44,109 nt of DNA, taken from positions 1 to 44,109 of the forward strand of contig JAGVFQ010000019.1 of assembly GCA_020057505.1 (NCBI GenBank), given 5' to 3'. The translations under genes and the position numbers were made by a program. Shown piece after piece: positions 22,065 to 31,315 of this stretch. Below the pieces are notes generated by a model. It was not told where the DNA came from. It did no database searches and saw only the letters and a list, made by a program, of their open reading frames with translations. The DNA comes from Patescibacteria group bacterium (GTDB taxonomy: Bacteria; Patescibacteriota; Patescibacteriia; JAGVFQ01). How positions within the stretch are numbered: the first letter of the stretch is position 1; the number at the start of each line of letters is the position of its first letter.

Positions 22065-24975
22065 AATGCATCAAGTAGATTAAACAGCCGATCAAACCAA
22101 AAATAGAAATAGCGAAAGCCGGAATGGCTATTCTCTGGGGATAAAATTCAATGATTAAATCCAAATTATAATCGCTATCTGAATTTTTGTTTCCCAATTT
22201 GGAGGGGTCAATGCGCCAAGCGTTGGAAAAAGTATTTACCAAATAATGTTCATTCTCGGCGACGGGATTCTTGAGATATATTTCGTAGAACTTTCCGCTG
22301 GCCAACCCCTGATTCTGGATGGAATTTTGAATTTCAATATCTTTATAATCTTTGCTTGATTCATCAACTAGTTGTTCCAAATTCTTATATAGCTTCCATT
22401 GTTGATTGAAAAGTTCATTGAATACTAAGAGAAAAGGCTCTTGAGTATTTTTAGCGAGTACCCTGTATTTCACCGGACTGATTTTTTTAAATTCAATTTG
22501 AGGAGTATTTTCAATTTTTTCTTTTCCCGCCATTTCCAAAATAATATCCCCATTTTCCAACGTATTTATTTCTTCCTTGCCCGAAATGATGTTAATTTTA
22601 TAAGCTCGCTCTTCAAGAGATAAACTTCCGGCATAAAAATAATTATTTCCCGCTTCTGATCGTTCCTTTTTCAGACATATTGCGCTGAAACATAATTTTA
22701 AATTTTTACTATAATAATCCGCCAAAGAACTGTCCTTTTTGATTAAAATTTTATAGCTGCCTTTTTGGGGAATATTTAATTCAAAATCAGGCAAAGATAA
22801 TTGCTTCTTTAATTTCCGCGCCTCATCTAATAACAATCCGTGATTAACAGGATCATTGAAAAAATATAGTTGCTTATAAATTTCATCAATTTCTTTTAAG
22901 GAATTATAGGGAATAATAAAAATTTTATCAGCTAAAGAAGAAATAATTTTCCGCTTGTCTTCGCTGTCTATTTGCCGATCGTAGAATAGAATATCTGATT
23001 TTTTATAATCTTTGAGATTCATAATCCGACCAATTAAATCCAGATCACCGGAAAAATAGACAATATCGTTTGAAGGATAAATATGGGGCAAATAATTTTC
23101 GTCTTTAATTTTGTAAATATGAAAGTCGCCGAAGCTTTTATCTTCCTCGGCAATGGAATCCAATATCTTTTTAAATTTAGCCTGATCTTCTGGCGTACTG
23201 CCGAACCAAATAAAACTTTGCTTGATTTGATCCATGTCTTCATAATTTGCTTTAATTAAACCCTCATTGTAGTGAATATAACGGATATTCAAAAGGCCGA
23301 GCATCTTTTTCAAAAAAACCATGTCATTATTCTTAATGGCATCCATTAAAATATTCGGAAAAGGAGTGAAATAGGGCTGGAGCAAGCCCATAAAAGAAGA
23401 AAATTCCGTCTTACCCGCGAGAGCCGGCATGATTGGCCCGCCGATATAAACGCCCTTTTCGTCGGCGCTTGGCACCATCGACCAAGAACCAAAAATCAGA
23501 GGAAATGATAAAACTTTATTATCTTGATTCAAACCCTTCAAATAATTGAGCATCTCAAGATAAGCCGGAGGCAACTGGACATTATAAGCCGCTAAACCCG
23601 AACGAGAATTAATCGGCAGATTATAATGTCGGCCCAAAACAAAAGGCGCGGCGAAACCGCCGATGACAAAAATAATCGATAAAATAACAATGATTTTCAA
23701 AAATCTATTTTTAAAATTATTTAAAAATAAATAAAAAGCTAAACCGAACCCCAAGGAAAAATATATGGCATATACCAAAATAGCTTTATAATAAAAATTT
23801 CTTATGAGCGTAAAACCGGGAATATTAGTCATCAGCCAGATCATCAATCTCGTTCCCCAATCGTCGATATTTACAGTTAACAAAAACAAAGAGAACAAAA
23901 TCACTGGGGCAATCACTACTAATGCCCTATATTCTTTTGTTAAAGTTTTTTTAGTAAAAAAAAGCACTGAAGCAATGAAAACAAAAAGAAAAAGAGTAAA
24001 ATGGCTTTTATAAAATATAAAATCATACCAACCAGCTGTTTGGCTATTTCCCAAATTAATAAAAATATCATGGGAAATTGATGACATATTAGTTAGTAAG
24101 CTTTCTTGACCAGCCAAAATGGAAATAACAGTTTTCAAACCAGAACTCGATGATAAGTTGGACGCCAATTCCGACATGACATTACCAAAAAACATTGAAT
24201 GTATATAGGGAATGAGATAAAAAGAACTTAAAACTAAAATCAAAAATAAATAAAACAACAAATATTTTATGAATCGCCACTTGTCTTCTTCGATAACCAA
24301 TAAATACAATCCGAAAAAAATACTGCTGCAAATTACAAATGTAAAAATCAGCGGCGGATGAAAAATAGAAATGCTGAAGATAACAGCCACAAAGGCGCCA
24401 AGAATCAAGGGATAAATTTTTTTAATATTCAAAGCCTTGAAAAAAAGATAAAGAAGCAAAGGAAGGGCCGCGATATCGTAAAAATAACTGACTGGATTGG
24501 GCCAAAAATTAGTATAAAGTGCAGGAAGGAAAACATACAAAAGTCCGCCAATTATGCCGGCATAAAAACAGTATTTATTTTTTTTCTCTTCTATAAGCTC
24601 GGTAATCAATAAATACATTCCGCTGAAAGTAATTGCTGAAATCAGACCATAAACAATCCTTTCATGATTTAAAAAGAAAAAAACATCTTTGATAACTCCC
24701 ACGATTATATTAAAAGGAATATTATAAAAATGGGGATAATAATTGCCAAAATTATACATCTCCGTAAACCAAGTATATTTGGCGACATTCTCGAGCCATT
24801 GCCAGGGAGCGAAGAGGTAAAGGCGCGTGTCATCGCCGCCGATTTTATAAACGTTTTGACCGGCCCAAAAAAATGGCAGAATAAACAAAAAAATATTTAT
24901 CGCCCAAAATAATATCTTCTCTGTTTTGAGAAAATTAATTAGCTTAATAAATTTCTTGAACCAAGCAAATCGCAT
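22039..24975 (-). CDS. Large GT-C-like membrane glycosyltransferase, paralog B
   Basis: A 978-residue paralog of the gene at 15601-18540: the same start NIFLFILPFFWAGQNVYKIGG with the acidic pair before TRLYLFAPW, the same LNHERIVYGL helix, GVYIGGPIMPALAGKTEF in the soluble domain, SIQNQGLASGKFYE, and a last helix. About twelve helices come first, then about 450 outer residues. Unlike paralog A it has no small membrane partner next to it; instead a zinc-ribbon methyltransferase precedes it by eight bases. It probably transfers a sugar from a lipid carrier outside the membrane. Substrate unknown. Confidence 0.72.
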   Translation of the reverse strand: MRFAWFKKFIKLINFLKTEKILFWAINIFLFILPFFWAGQNVYKIGGDDTRLYLFAPWQWLENVAKYTWFTEMYNFGNYYPHFYNIPFNIIVGVIKDVFFFLNHERIVYGLISAITFSGMYLLITELIEEKKNKYCFYAGIIGGLLYVFLPALYTNFWPNPVSYFYDIAALPLLLYLFFKALNIKKIYPLILGAFVAVIFSISIFHPPLIFTFVICSSIFFGLYLLVIEEDKWRFIKYLLFYLFLILVLSSFYLIPYIHSMFFGNVMSELASNLSSSSGLKTVISILAGQESLLTNMSSISHDIFINLGNSQTAGWYDFIFYKSHFTLFLFVFIASVLFFTKKTLTKEYRALVVIAPVILFSLFLLTVNIDDWGTRLMIWLMTNIPGFTLIRNFYYKAILVYAIYFSLGFGLAFYLFLNNFKNRFLKIIVILSIIFVIGGFAAPFVLGRHYNLPINSRSGLAAYNVQLPPAYLEMLNYLKGLNQDNKVLSFPLIFGSWSMVPSADEKGVYIGGPIMPALAGKTEFSSFMGLLQPYFTPFPNILMDAIKNNDMVFLKKMLGLLNIRYIHYNEGLIKANYEDMDQIKQSFIWFGSTPEDQAKFKKILDSIAEEDKSFGDFHIYKIKDENYLPHIYPSNDIVYFSGDLDLIGRIMNLKDYKKSDILFYDRQIDSEDKRKIISSLADKIFIIPYNSLKEIDEIYKQLYFFNDPVNHGLLLDEARKLKKQLSLPDFELNIPQKGSYKILIKKDSSLADYYSKNLKLCFSAICLKKERSEAGNNYFYAGSLSLEERAYKINIISGKEEINTLENGDIILEMAGKEKIENTPQIEFKKISPVKYRVLAKNTQEPFLLVFNELFNQQWKLYKNLEQLVDESSKDYKDIEIQNSIQNQGLASGKFYEIYLKNPVAENEHYLVNTFSNAWRIDPSKLGNKNSDSDYNLDLIIEFYPQRIAIPAFAISIFGLIGCLIYLMHYVIRKNKS

Positions 24976-24982
24976 ATTAAAA

Positions 24983-25879
24983 TTATTTCGAACCGATGAT
25001 TATAAATGAATCGCCGAGATGAATTATATTTAACATTTTATCGATCACTAAAAATAATGGAGTAAATATCTTTTTTTGGAAAAAAGGCGGTAATCCTGAC
25101 TGTATTATACCGACGGAATAAGAGTTCATCTCAATATCTTTGAAGCCGCATCGAAGCAAATATTGCTTAAGAGTTTTCGGCGAAAAATGGAATAAATGTT
25201 TGGGCACATCTAGTTTATTCCTAAATAGTCTCAATGCCAAGCCCGAAAAATTAGGCACGCTGATTATTATCGATCCGCCTGGCTTTAAAACTCGATAGGC
25301 TTCTAAAATTGTTCCTCCCGGATTATAAGTATGCTCCAGACTATGTGATAATCTAACCATGCCGAAATAGTTTGAATCGTATTTCGCTTCTTCAATAGTT
25401 CCCGCAAAAACATTGAGTCCGAGACTTGTGGCAAATTTAGCAGCCACTGCGTCCGGCTCGACGCCCGCCACTTCCCAGCCCAGAGATTTGGCACTGGAAA
25501 GAAAAAAACCGTCGCCCGATCCCACGTCTAAAATTTTCCCGATATTAAATATTTTTTTAAACGGCCCAAAACGATCTTGAAAGAAAAAAAGCAATAATTT
25601 TTCTTTGAAACTTATTTTTTTATCCCGGCCGTAATAATATTTGAAAAATATCCGCCTAACAAATTGCTGGAAAGATAAAATTACATCTTGAGGAGGCGCG
25701 GCAAGCTCCTTAAAAGAATAATAATCGCGGGAATAATATTTTTTTAATTCTTCGGGATTGGGCTCGGGCGAGGTGAATACCAAACCGCAATTTTTACATT
25801 CGAGCAATTTAAAATCACCGCCCTTAATTTGAAATAACGGTTGAAAATGATTCTCGCCGCAAAAAACACATTTATCCAT
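24983..25879 (-). CDS. Zinc-ribbon class I SAM-methyltransferase
   Basis: A 298-residue protein. The N-terminal zinc ribbon has CVFC and CKNC (C4, C7, C28, C31) with CGLVFTSPEPNPEELKKYY. The methyltransferase core carries ILDVGSGDGFFLSSAKSLGW for SAM binding, then LSHSLEHTYNPGGTILEAYR and RVLKPGGSIIISVPN. This arrangement is common in sugar C- or O-methyltransferases and in enzymes of surface-glycan loci. It is separated by 6-8 bases from its neighbours, so it is in the same operon. Acceptor not predictable. Confidence 0.88.
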   Translation of the reverse strand: MDKCVFCGENHFQPLFQIKGGDFKLLECKNCGLVFTSPEPNPEELKKYYSRDYYSFKELAAPPQDVILSFQQFVRRIFFKYYYGRDKKISFKEKLLLFFFQDRFGPFKKIFNIGKILDVGSGDGFFLSSAKSLGWEVAGVEPDAVAAKFATSLGLNVFAGTIEEAKYDSNYFGMVRLSHSLEHTYNPGGTILEAYRVLKPGGSIIISVPNFSGLALRLFRNKLDVPKHLFHFSPKTLKQYLLRCGFKDIEMNSYSVGIIQSGLPPFFQKKIFTPLFLVIDKMLNIIHLGDSFIIIGSK

Positions 25880-25885
25880 ACAAAA

Positions 25886-26929
25886 TCAATTTATTTCTTC
25901 ATCAATATAATTTTCAAACCCCTTGAGCCGGAAAAATAAATAATAATACATCAGCTTGGGATTTTTTTTGATAAGAGGAAAAAAATCACGATCGCGAATT
26001 TTTCTGATCTCTTTTTGAACAATCTTCCTTTTCTTCAAGGTAGAGCTGAGATTCGCCATGTTCCAACCTATGGCTCTTACAATACCCTTGGTATAAGCTG
26101 GCCGGCCTCTAACCAAGAAACCGAAAGCGACGATTAGACAGCAAAAGATATGAAAGGGGAAAATTTTAATAAATTCCCATGGGCCAAGATTTTTTATCAA
26201 AGTGCAAATTCTATTTCTAAAAGAATAATAGCTAATGAAGATGACGAATTTTTTATCAACCTTGAGAGCAGTGCCGCCGGCCTTGTGATATACTACGGAA
26301 GACGGAACATATGTAATTTCATAACCGGCGAGCCACGTGCGCCAGCAGAGATCAGTTTCTTCAAAATAATTGAAAAAATCTCGGTCAAATACGCCGACTT
26401 TTTCAAGAACTTCTCTTCGGAAAAGCATCGCCGCTCCCTTGGCTGAGAAAATCTTCCTAGGCTTGCTATAAAACTGGTTCGTGGCTGGTTTCAAAAAACC
26501 ATAGTGATATAAAATGCCGGTATTTGTAAGATATGAACCGGCAGAATCCATAGTAATTCTGTCAAATTTAACCAACTTCGGCTGAACCGCTCCAACGCTA
26601 AGATTTTTTTCCAAATAATCAACTAAGATGCTCAGAAAATTATTTTCAGTCAGAGTATCATTATTCAAAAACAAAATATATTCACCCTTAGTCGCACCAT
26701 AGCCGATGTTATTGCCTTCCGCAAAGCCTAAATTTGTTTTTGCTTCAATCAATTTTACTTCTGGAAATTTTTTCCGGACAAATTTCACCGAATTATCGGT
26801 GGAACCATTATCGACTAAAATAATTTCATAATTACGGTAATCATTTGACCGAATCGATGACAAACAGCCATCCAAAAACTCAAAGCCATTCCAATTGACA
26901 ATAATAATAGAAACCAGGGGTTTAGCCAT
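25886..26929 (-). CDS. GT2 family glycosyltransferase (rhamnosyltransferase-like)
   Basis: A 347-residue GT-A fold enzyme: VSIIIVNWNGFEFLDGCLSS, ILVDNGSTDNS, GYILFLNNDTLT-type motif with the acidic metal site (GEYILFLNNDTL), and NYFEETDLCWRTWLAGYE. A C-terminal helical region follows. This subgroup transfers rhamnose or similar sugars from nucleotide donors on the cytoplasmic side during polysaccharide assembly. Gaps of four to seven bases to its neighbours indicate operon membership. The specific donor is not predictable. Confidence 0.9.
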   Translation of the reverse strand: MAKPLVSIIIVNWNGFEFLDGCLSSIRSNDYRNYEIILVDNGSTDNSVKFVRKKFPEVKLIEAKTNLGFAEGNNIGYGATKGEYILFLNNDTLTENNFLSILVDYLEKNLSVGAVQPKLVKFDRITMDSAGSYLTNTGILYHYGFLKPATNQFYSKPRKIFSAKGAAMLFRREVLEKVGVFDRDFFNYFEETDLCWRTWLAGYEITYVPSSVVYHKAGGTALKVDKKFVIFISYYSFRNRICTLIKNLGPWEFIKIFPFHIFCCLIVAFGFLVRGRPAYTKGIVRAIGWNMANLSSTLKKRKIVQKEIRKIRDRDFFPLIKKNPKLMYYYLFFRLKGFENYIDEEIN

Positions 26930-26932
26930 AAA

Positions 26933-27709
26933 TTATTTTTTCGAAGCAATGATTAAAAATCCATTAGCCATAAATCTAGGCATTATCTTGGCTAAAGCCA
27001 TATCAATCCTTTCAAGCCAATATAATTTTTTTCTATCGATACCTAGCAGACCGGAAAAAAATCCATTGATGTAGGGCAACAAAAATTCATCGTTATATAT
27101 GGTTATAATTTCAAAATTATTACGAACAAGCATTTTTTTTAATTTCCCCTCGCTAAATTGTTGCAGATGCGGTCCTCCAATATCGGCATCATCCGCAGTA
27201 AAATTAACGCCGCATTTTTTAAATTCCGCCGAGAGCCGGCTTTCATAGCTTCTTTCTGAATTCAAAAACTTTAAAATAATGCCATCCATTAGAATCCCAT
27301 AAGTCCGGCCATTTGGCACAGATAGTGCGAGTATTCCCCCTGCCTTTAAAACTCTATAAATTTCTTTCAAGGCTAATTCCGGATCAGGCAAATGTTCTAA
27401 AACTTCGGTCATAATTACAGAATCAAATAATTGATCAGGGAAAGGAATCTTTGTGGCCGATCCTTGAATAATATCATATTCGATATTACTGGTTTTTTGA
27501 TAAAAAATATTTTCTTCTATGACTTTCCGTGAAATATCCATGGCCGTGATAATGAAACCGCGATCAATGGCAAGCCGCGCGATCCAGCCGCTGCCGCAAC
27601 CAATATCCAGAACTTTTTTTCCTTGCAAGCTAGTCAAAATATTATCCGCCTTTTCTTTCAAAGACGGACTATATAAATTGGGATTAAAATAAAAATCGAT
27701 TAAATCCAT
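26933..27709 (-). CDS. Class I SAM-methyltransferase
   Basis: 258 residues with GKKVLDIGCGSGWIARLA, then ITAMDIS, TEVLEHLPDPELALKEIYR and VLKAGGILALSVPNG, a methyltransferase of the type 11 group. The C-terminal half is hydrophobic in places (PYINGFFSGLLG) and ends RFMANGFLIIASKK. It stands between a GT2 gene and another methyltransferase, with four- to five-base gaps. Probably methylates a sugar or lipid-linked intermediate. Confidence 0.87.
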   Translation of the reverse strand: MDLIDFYFNPNLYSPSLKEKADNILTSLQGKKVLDIGCGSGWIARLAIDRGFIITAMDISRKVIEENIFYQKTSNIEYDIIQGSATKIPFPDQLFDSVIMTEVLEHLPDPELALKEIYRVLKAGGILALSVPNGRTYGILMDGIILKFLNSERSYESRLSAEFKKCGVNFTADDADIGGPHLQQFSEGKLKKMLVRNNFEIITIYNDEFLLPYINGFFSGLLGIDRKKLYWLERIDMALAKIMPRFMANGFLIIASKK

Positions 27710-27713
27710 AAAG

Positions 27714-28631
27714 CTATTTTATTTTTCTTATCCAGAAACTCACCGGACCTATTTTTTTTCTATCATAAGAATTAAATGCTGTTTCTAATTTTTCTGGATA
27801 TTTTGAATGTAGATAGCGCCCGGCCCATAAAATTTCAAATGAGTTATTAAAAGCTAAAAAAGCATGGAGCAAATATTGTTCTGTCCAAAATCTAAAATTT
27901 TTCAAAATCCAATCTTTGGGATATTCTGCCGGCAAAAATATGTCATGAATATGAATAATAACGCCCTTTTTAAGCCGCGGGATTATTTTAAGATATTCAC
28001 ATTGGACATCACCGCCAATTCTTAGAGCATGGCTAGAATCAATAAATAAAATATCATTCTCTTCCAATTTTTCAAATTCAGCCAAATCAATATCTTCAAT
28101 CTTTTTTATAATTAAATTATTCAAACCGGGAAATCCTTTTTTAAGAACTTCGTTGGGAAACGGTTCAATAGCAACCAAATTACAAGGAGAACCTTCCTCT
28201 TGGTTTTTTAATGCCGCTTTCGCCGACAAACAAGTAGAATAACCGGATCCGATTTCAAAAATATTTTTGGGCTTAAAGTGGCGAATCATGCAATAAAGAA
28301 TTTCTGCATCAACCGAGCCGTACATGTCATTATTTAAATAATATTCATAAGGAACGCTAGTTGGAAAACTGTTAAAATTATCATACTCGCTTTTAAAATT
28401 CTTTTGAAAATCGGCCAATAATTCTAATTGGCTTTTTTCATTTATATTTATACCTTTCAATTCAGATTGACTATTCCATAATTCATCTTTTAATGTCCTA
28501 GTATCTGGAATGCACTGATAATAACTATTAGGAATAATATGGAAACCAAATCTCTCCCAAAAAGTAAAGGTTCCCTTCCAACCTCTCCAAAATATCCCAA
28601 TAAAAAATTGTTTAATTTTTTGTTTTATCAT
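27714..28631 (-). CDS. Class I methyltransferase-like protein (Methyltransf_24-like)
   Basis: 305 residues from the ATG at 28631 (MIKQKIKQFFIGIFWRGW); the frame is open further upstream but that part would overlap the preceding gene by over 100 bases, so the later start is preferred (20-base overlap). SAM-binding region NIFEIGSGYSTCLSAKAAL, VAIEPFPNE, then ILFIDSSHALRIGGDV and GVIIHIHDIFLPAEYP. The conserved His and Asp around HIHDIF resemble cephalosporin-hydroxylase/CmcI-like methyltransferases, which need a metal. Substrate unknown; glycan context. Confidence 0.78.
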   Translation of the reverse strand: MIKQKIKQFFIGIFWRGWKGTFTFWERFGFHIIPNSYYQCIPDTRTLKDELWNSQSELKGININEKSQLELLADFQKNFKSEYDNFNSFPTSVPYEYYLNNDMYGSVDAEILYCMIRHFKPKNIFEIGSGYSTCLSAKAALKNQEEGSPCNLVAIEPFPNEVLKKGFPGLNNLIIKKIEDIDLAEFEKLEENDILFIDSSHALRIGGDVQCEYLKIIPRLKKGVIIHIHDIFLPAEYPKDWILKNFRFWTEQYLLHAFLAFNNSFEILWAGRYLHSKYPEKLETAFNSYDRKKIGPVSFWIRKIK

Positions 28632-29808
28632 TTTGATGATTATATTGTTCTTTAAGTTTTTCAAATAATTTACCATAAACAATTTCCGAAGAATAATCTT
28701 TTGATTTTTCATAACAGGAATTTGAATATTCATCTAATTTTACCCTATCACTGAAGAAAAAGTCTATATTTTGCATAAAAGAATCTTTCGCCGGCGCCAT
28801 TACCCTACCGACCTTCCATTTTTCAAACAAATTAACATTATCATGCAAGGCGGTAGTCAAAAATGGCGTGCCATTGGCAATATACTCGATCATCTTGGTA
28901 GTAAAGAGAGAGCAATAAGTGGTGTGCCAGCCTTGTATTTCTAAACCCACAGTATATGGGCATAAACCAATCCAATATCTACCAAGATCTCTAAATAATT
29001 CATCATGAGGTCTAATGCCTAAAAATAAAACATTATTAGCAATATCTAGCTTGGCAACATAGCTCTTGTATTCAGGGACTAAATTACCATCACCAAAAAT
29101 ATATAATTTTATTTCAGGATACTTTATTTTCTTTAAATCAGCTATTCCGTCAAAAATGTATTTTAAATCGACGCTTGGGCTTTTTATATTGCCAATAAAT
29201 ACCATTGAAAATGGTATTCTTTCTTTTATCTTCCTAACAATTACATTTTGAGAATCAAAAGAATGCGGGACTAAGTATAATTGTTCTTTATTTTTCCTCT
29301 GTTTTTCGCGGATTTGTAAAATTACTTCAGAGGGGGCGACATATAAATCGCAGTCGCGGAGCGATAAGCGATCGATAAATTTATATAAAAAATTATTAAA
29401 TCTATTATTGAATCTTTTATCCGCGTAATCGCTGCTATAAAATATTTTTTTTGAAATTTTTATGAAAAAACGATAAAAAAATAAATAAAAATATTGCAAT
29501 GGATCGAAAGCGAAACAATAATTAAAATGGTTAATTCTATATTTTGTTTTAACTTTCTTTAGGTAATATAAATTTAAAATCCAAATCGTAAAAAATTGGA
29601 AATAAGATAATGAAAAAAAATTAATCTCGTCAATTTTCTTTGATTTTTTATAAACAATAATTTGACTTTTTAATTTATCATTTTTAGATAAAGGATTTCT
29701 AAGTAAAACAATAGTTTCTAATTCTTCATTTGATAAACAATAATTCAAAAAAATATCAGTTAGACCCTGAATTTTATTATAATGAGTACAAATAAGAATG
29801 TTTTTCAT
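28612..29808 (-). CDS. GT4-like glycosyltransferase
   Basis: 398 residues with the GT-B two-domain layout. The N-terminal half begins MKNILICTHYNKIQGLTDIF. The C-terminal nucleotide-sugar domain has MVFIGNIKSPSVDLKYIF, LYIFGDGNLVPEYK, NNVLFLGIRPHDEL and TKMIEYIANGTPFLTT, where the Glu of the GT4 E-x7-E region would lie. The N-terminal half is more AT-rich and less conserved than usual. It follows the acetyltransferase gene by two bases. Probably adds one sugar of the repeat unit. Confidence 0.8.
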   Translation of the reverse strand: MKNILICTHYNKIQGLTDIFLNYCLSNEELETIVLLRNPLSKNDKLKSQIIVYKKSKKIDEINFFSLSYFQFFTIWILNLYYLKKVKTKYRINHFNYCFAFDPLQYFYLFFYRFFIKISKKIFYSSDYADKRFNNRFNNFLYKFIDRLSLRDCDLYVAPSEVILQIREKQRKNKEQLYLVPHSFDSQNVIVRKIKERIPFSMVFIGNIKSPSVDLKYIFDGIADLKKIKYPEIKLYIFGDGNLVPEYKSYVAKLDIANNVLFLGIRPHDELFRDLGRYWIGLCPYTVGLEIQGWHTTYCSLFTTKMIEYIANGTPFLTTALHDNVNLFEKWKVGRVMAPAKDSFMQNIDFFFSDRVKLDEYSNSCYEKSKDYSSEIVYGKLFEKLKEQYNHQNDKTKN

Positions 29809-29810
29809 TT

Positions 29811-30329
29811 TTATAAATCCGCTGTTTTATTGCCCGCCTTATCAACCCGACCATACATTCTAGCGGGATTGCCATAAACCAAGGCGTAATCAGGGACGTC
29901 TTTTGTGACCACCGAACCCGCCCCGATCATTGCGTACTCGCCAATGGTTATATTAGGCAAAATTACGGAGCCAGCACCAATTGAAGCGCCCTTCTTAACC
30001 AATATCTTTCCTATCGACCAGTCATTAGTCGATTTTAAATTCCCCTCCTCGTCAATCGCTCGCGGAACTTTGTCATTTGTAAAACAAACATGGGGACCGA
30101 TAAAAACGCCATCTTCTATTATCACTCCATGATAAATAGAAACTCTATTCTGAATTTTAACATTATCGCCAATTCTAACGTCAAAATCCACATAAACTTC
30201 TTTGCCCAAGATACAATCAGCGCCTACTTGCGCGCCCTCTCTAATCTGAACGTAATGCCAAATTTTTGTTCCTTTTCCTATCTTGGCTTTTTCAGAAACT
30301 TCAGATGTAGAATGTCTAAAATAATCCAT
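29811..30329 (-). CDS. Left-handed beta-helix N-acetyltransferase (WbpD/WlbB-like)
   Basis: 172 residues of hexapeptide repeats: KIGKGTKIWHYVQIREGA, VYVDFDVRIGDNVKIQNRV, then DGVFIGPHVCFTND and GASIGAGSVILPNITIGEYA, ending DYALVYGNPARMYG. This matches the WbpD/WlbB group, which acetylates the 3-amino group of UDP-2-acetamido-3-amino-2,3-dideoxy-glucuronic acid using acetyl-CoA. The two preceding genes match the oxidase and aminotransferase of the same route (WbpB, WbpE), which supports this reading. Confidence 0.87.
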   Translation of the reverse strand: MDYFRHSTSEVSEKAKIGKGTKIWHYVQIREGAQVGADCILGKEVYVDFDVRIGDNVKIQNRVSIYHGVIIEDGVFIGPHVCFTNDKVPRAIDEEGNLKSTNDWSIGKILVKKGASIGAGSVILPNITIGEYAMIGAGSVVTKDVPDYALVYGNPARMYGRVDKAGNKTADL

Positions 30330-30338
30330 AAATAAAAA

Positions 30339-31307
30339 TTATATTTTAAAAGCTATCTCCAGAGCCTTGTAAGCTTCTTCGTTATCCATTAATGGCTCTC
30401 GTTTATGAATAATGGCGTTAATAAATTCTTCAAATTCGCATTTTAATGGTTCTGCTTTCTTAACGCTAATTTCAATCTTGTCGGGTAGACTGAATTTTGA
30501 AATAAATTCATTAAAACTTCCATATTTATTATTCTTTATTAGAGAATCATTTTTAAATAAGGTTATTGTCTGATTAATATAATCTAATCTAGCAAAGGCC
30601 TTAGTGCCGGTAATGTCCATAGTCCTGATTTTCACCGGAGTAATCCAATTAACTTCAATAAAAGATGACGCCTTGGAATACTTTAATAGTATTACCGCGC
30701 TATCTTCCTGATCATCTATCAAATTCTTTGATTTGAATCCATAAACTTCTTTTGGATATTCTCCCAAAAGATAATTTGAAATATCAATATCGTGAATTCC
30801 TAAATCTAATATTACGTTTGCGTTTTTAGTTTGAGGAGGAAGCCCGCCAACTCGTTTAATGTTTATTGAAATTATATCGCCCAACTGGTCATCTTGAATA
30901 AAATTTTTTAATTTTTGAACTGCTGGATTAAATCTTTCTATGTGCCCGACCATTAATTTAACATTTTTTTCTTTTGCTTTATTGATTATTATTCTTGCTT
31001 CATTTAAATTTGTAGCTATGGGTTTTTCCAATAAAATATTAATTCCTTCGCTAATAACGTCGCAGGCGATTTTTTGATGCAAGAATGTTGGCACCGCCAC
31101 AGATACAGCGTCAATTTTTTTTTCATCAAACATTCGTTGATAATTATTATAAAACAAACAATTATATTTTTTTGCTATTTCCTCGCTCTTTTTAATATCA
31201 GTATCGCAAACAGCAACTAAATTTACTTCCGGCATTTCAGAATAAACCCTAGCATGATGCTGCCCCATATTTCCAACCCCTATAACCGCTACGTTTAATT
31301 TTGGCAT
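30339..31307 (-). CDS. Gfo/Idh/MocA oxidoreductase (WbpB/WlbA-like)
   Basis: 322 residues. The Rossmann region is NVAVIGVGNMGQHHARVY with CDTD, the family hallmark is LLEKPIATN, followed by VGHIERFNPAVQKL and LDLGIHDIDISNYLLGEYP. In the WbpB/WlbA group such enzymes oxidise C3 of UDP-GlcNAc-uronic acid to the 3-keto sugar for transamination. It sits nine bases after the DegT-type aminotransferase and nine bases before the acetyltransferase, the gene set expected for 2,3-diacetamido-uronic acid synthesis. Confidence 0.87.
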   Translation of the reverse strand: MPKLNVAVIGVGNMGQHHARVYSEMPEVNLVAVCDTDIKKSEEIAKKYNCLFYNNYQRMFDEKKIDAVSVAVPTFLHQKIACDVISEGINILLEKPIATNLNEARIIINKAKEKNVKLMVGHIERFNPAVQKLKNFIQDDQLGDIISINIKRVGGLPPQTKNANVILDLGIHDIDISNYLLGEYPKEVYGFKSKNLIDDQEDSAVILLKYSKASSFIEVNWITPVKIRTMDITGTKAFARLDYINQTITLFKNDSLIKNNKYGSFNEFISKFSLPDKIEISVKKAEPLKCEFEEFINAIIHKREPLMDNEEAYKALEIAFKI

Positions 31308-31315
31308 AATTTAAA

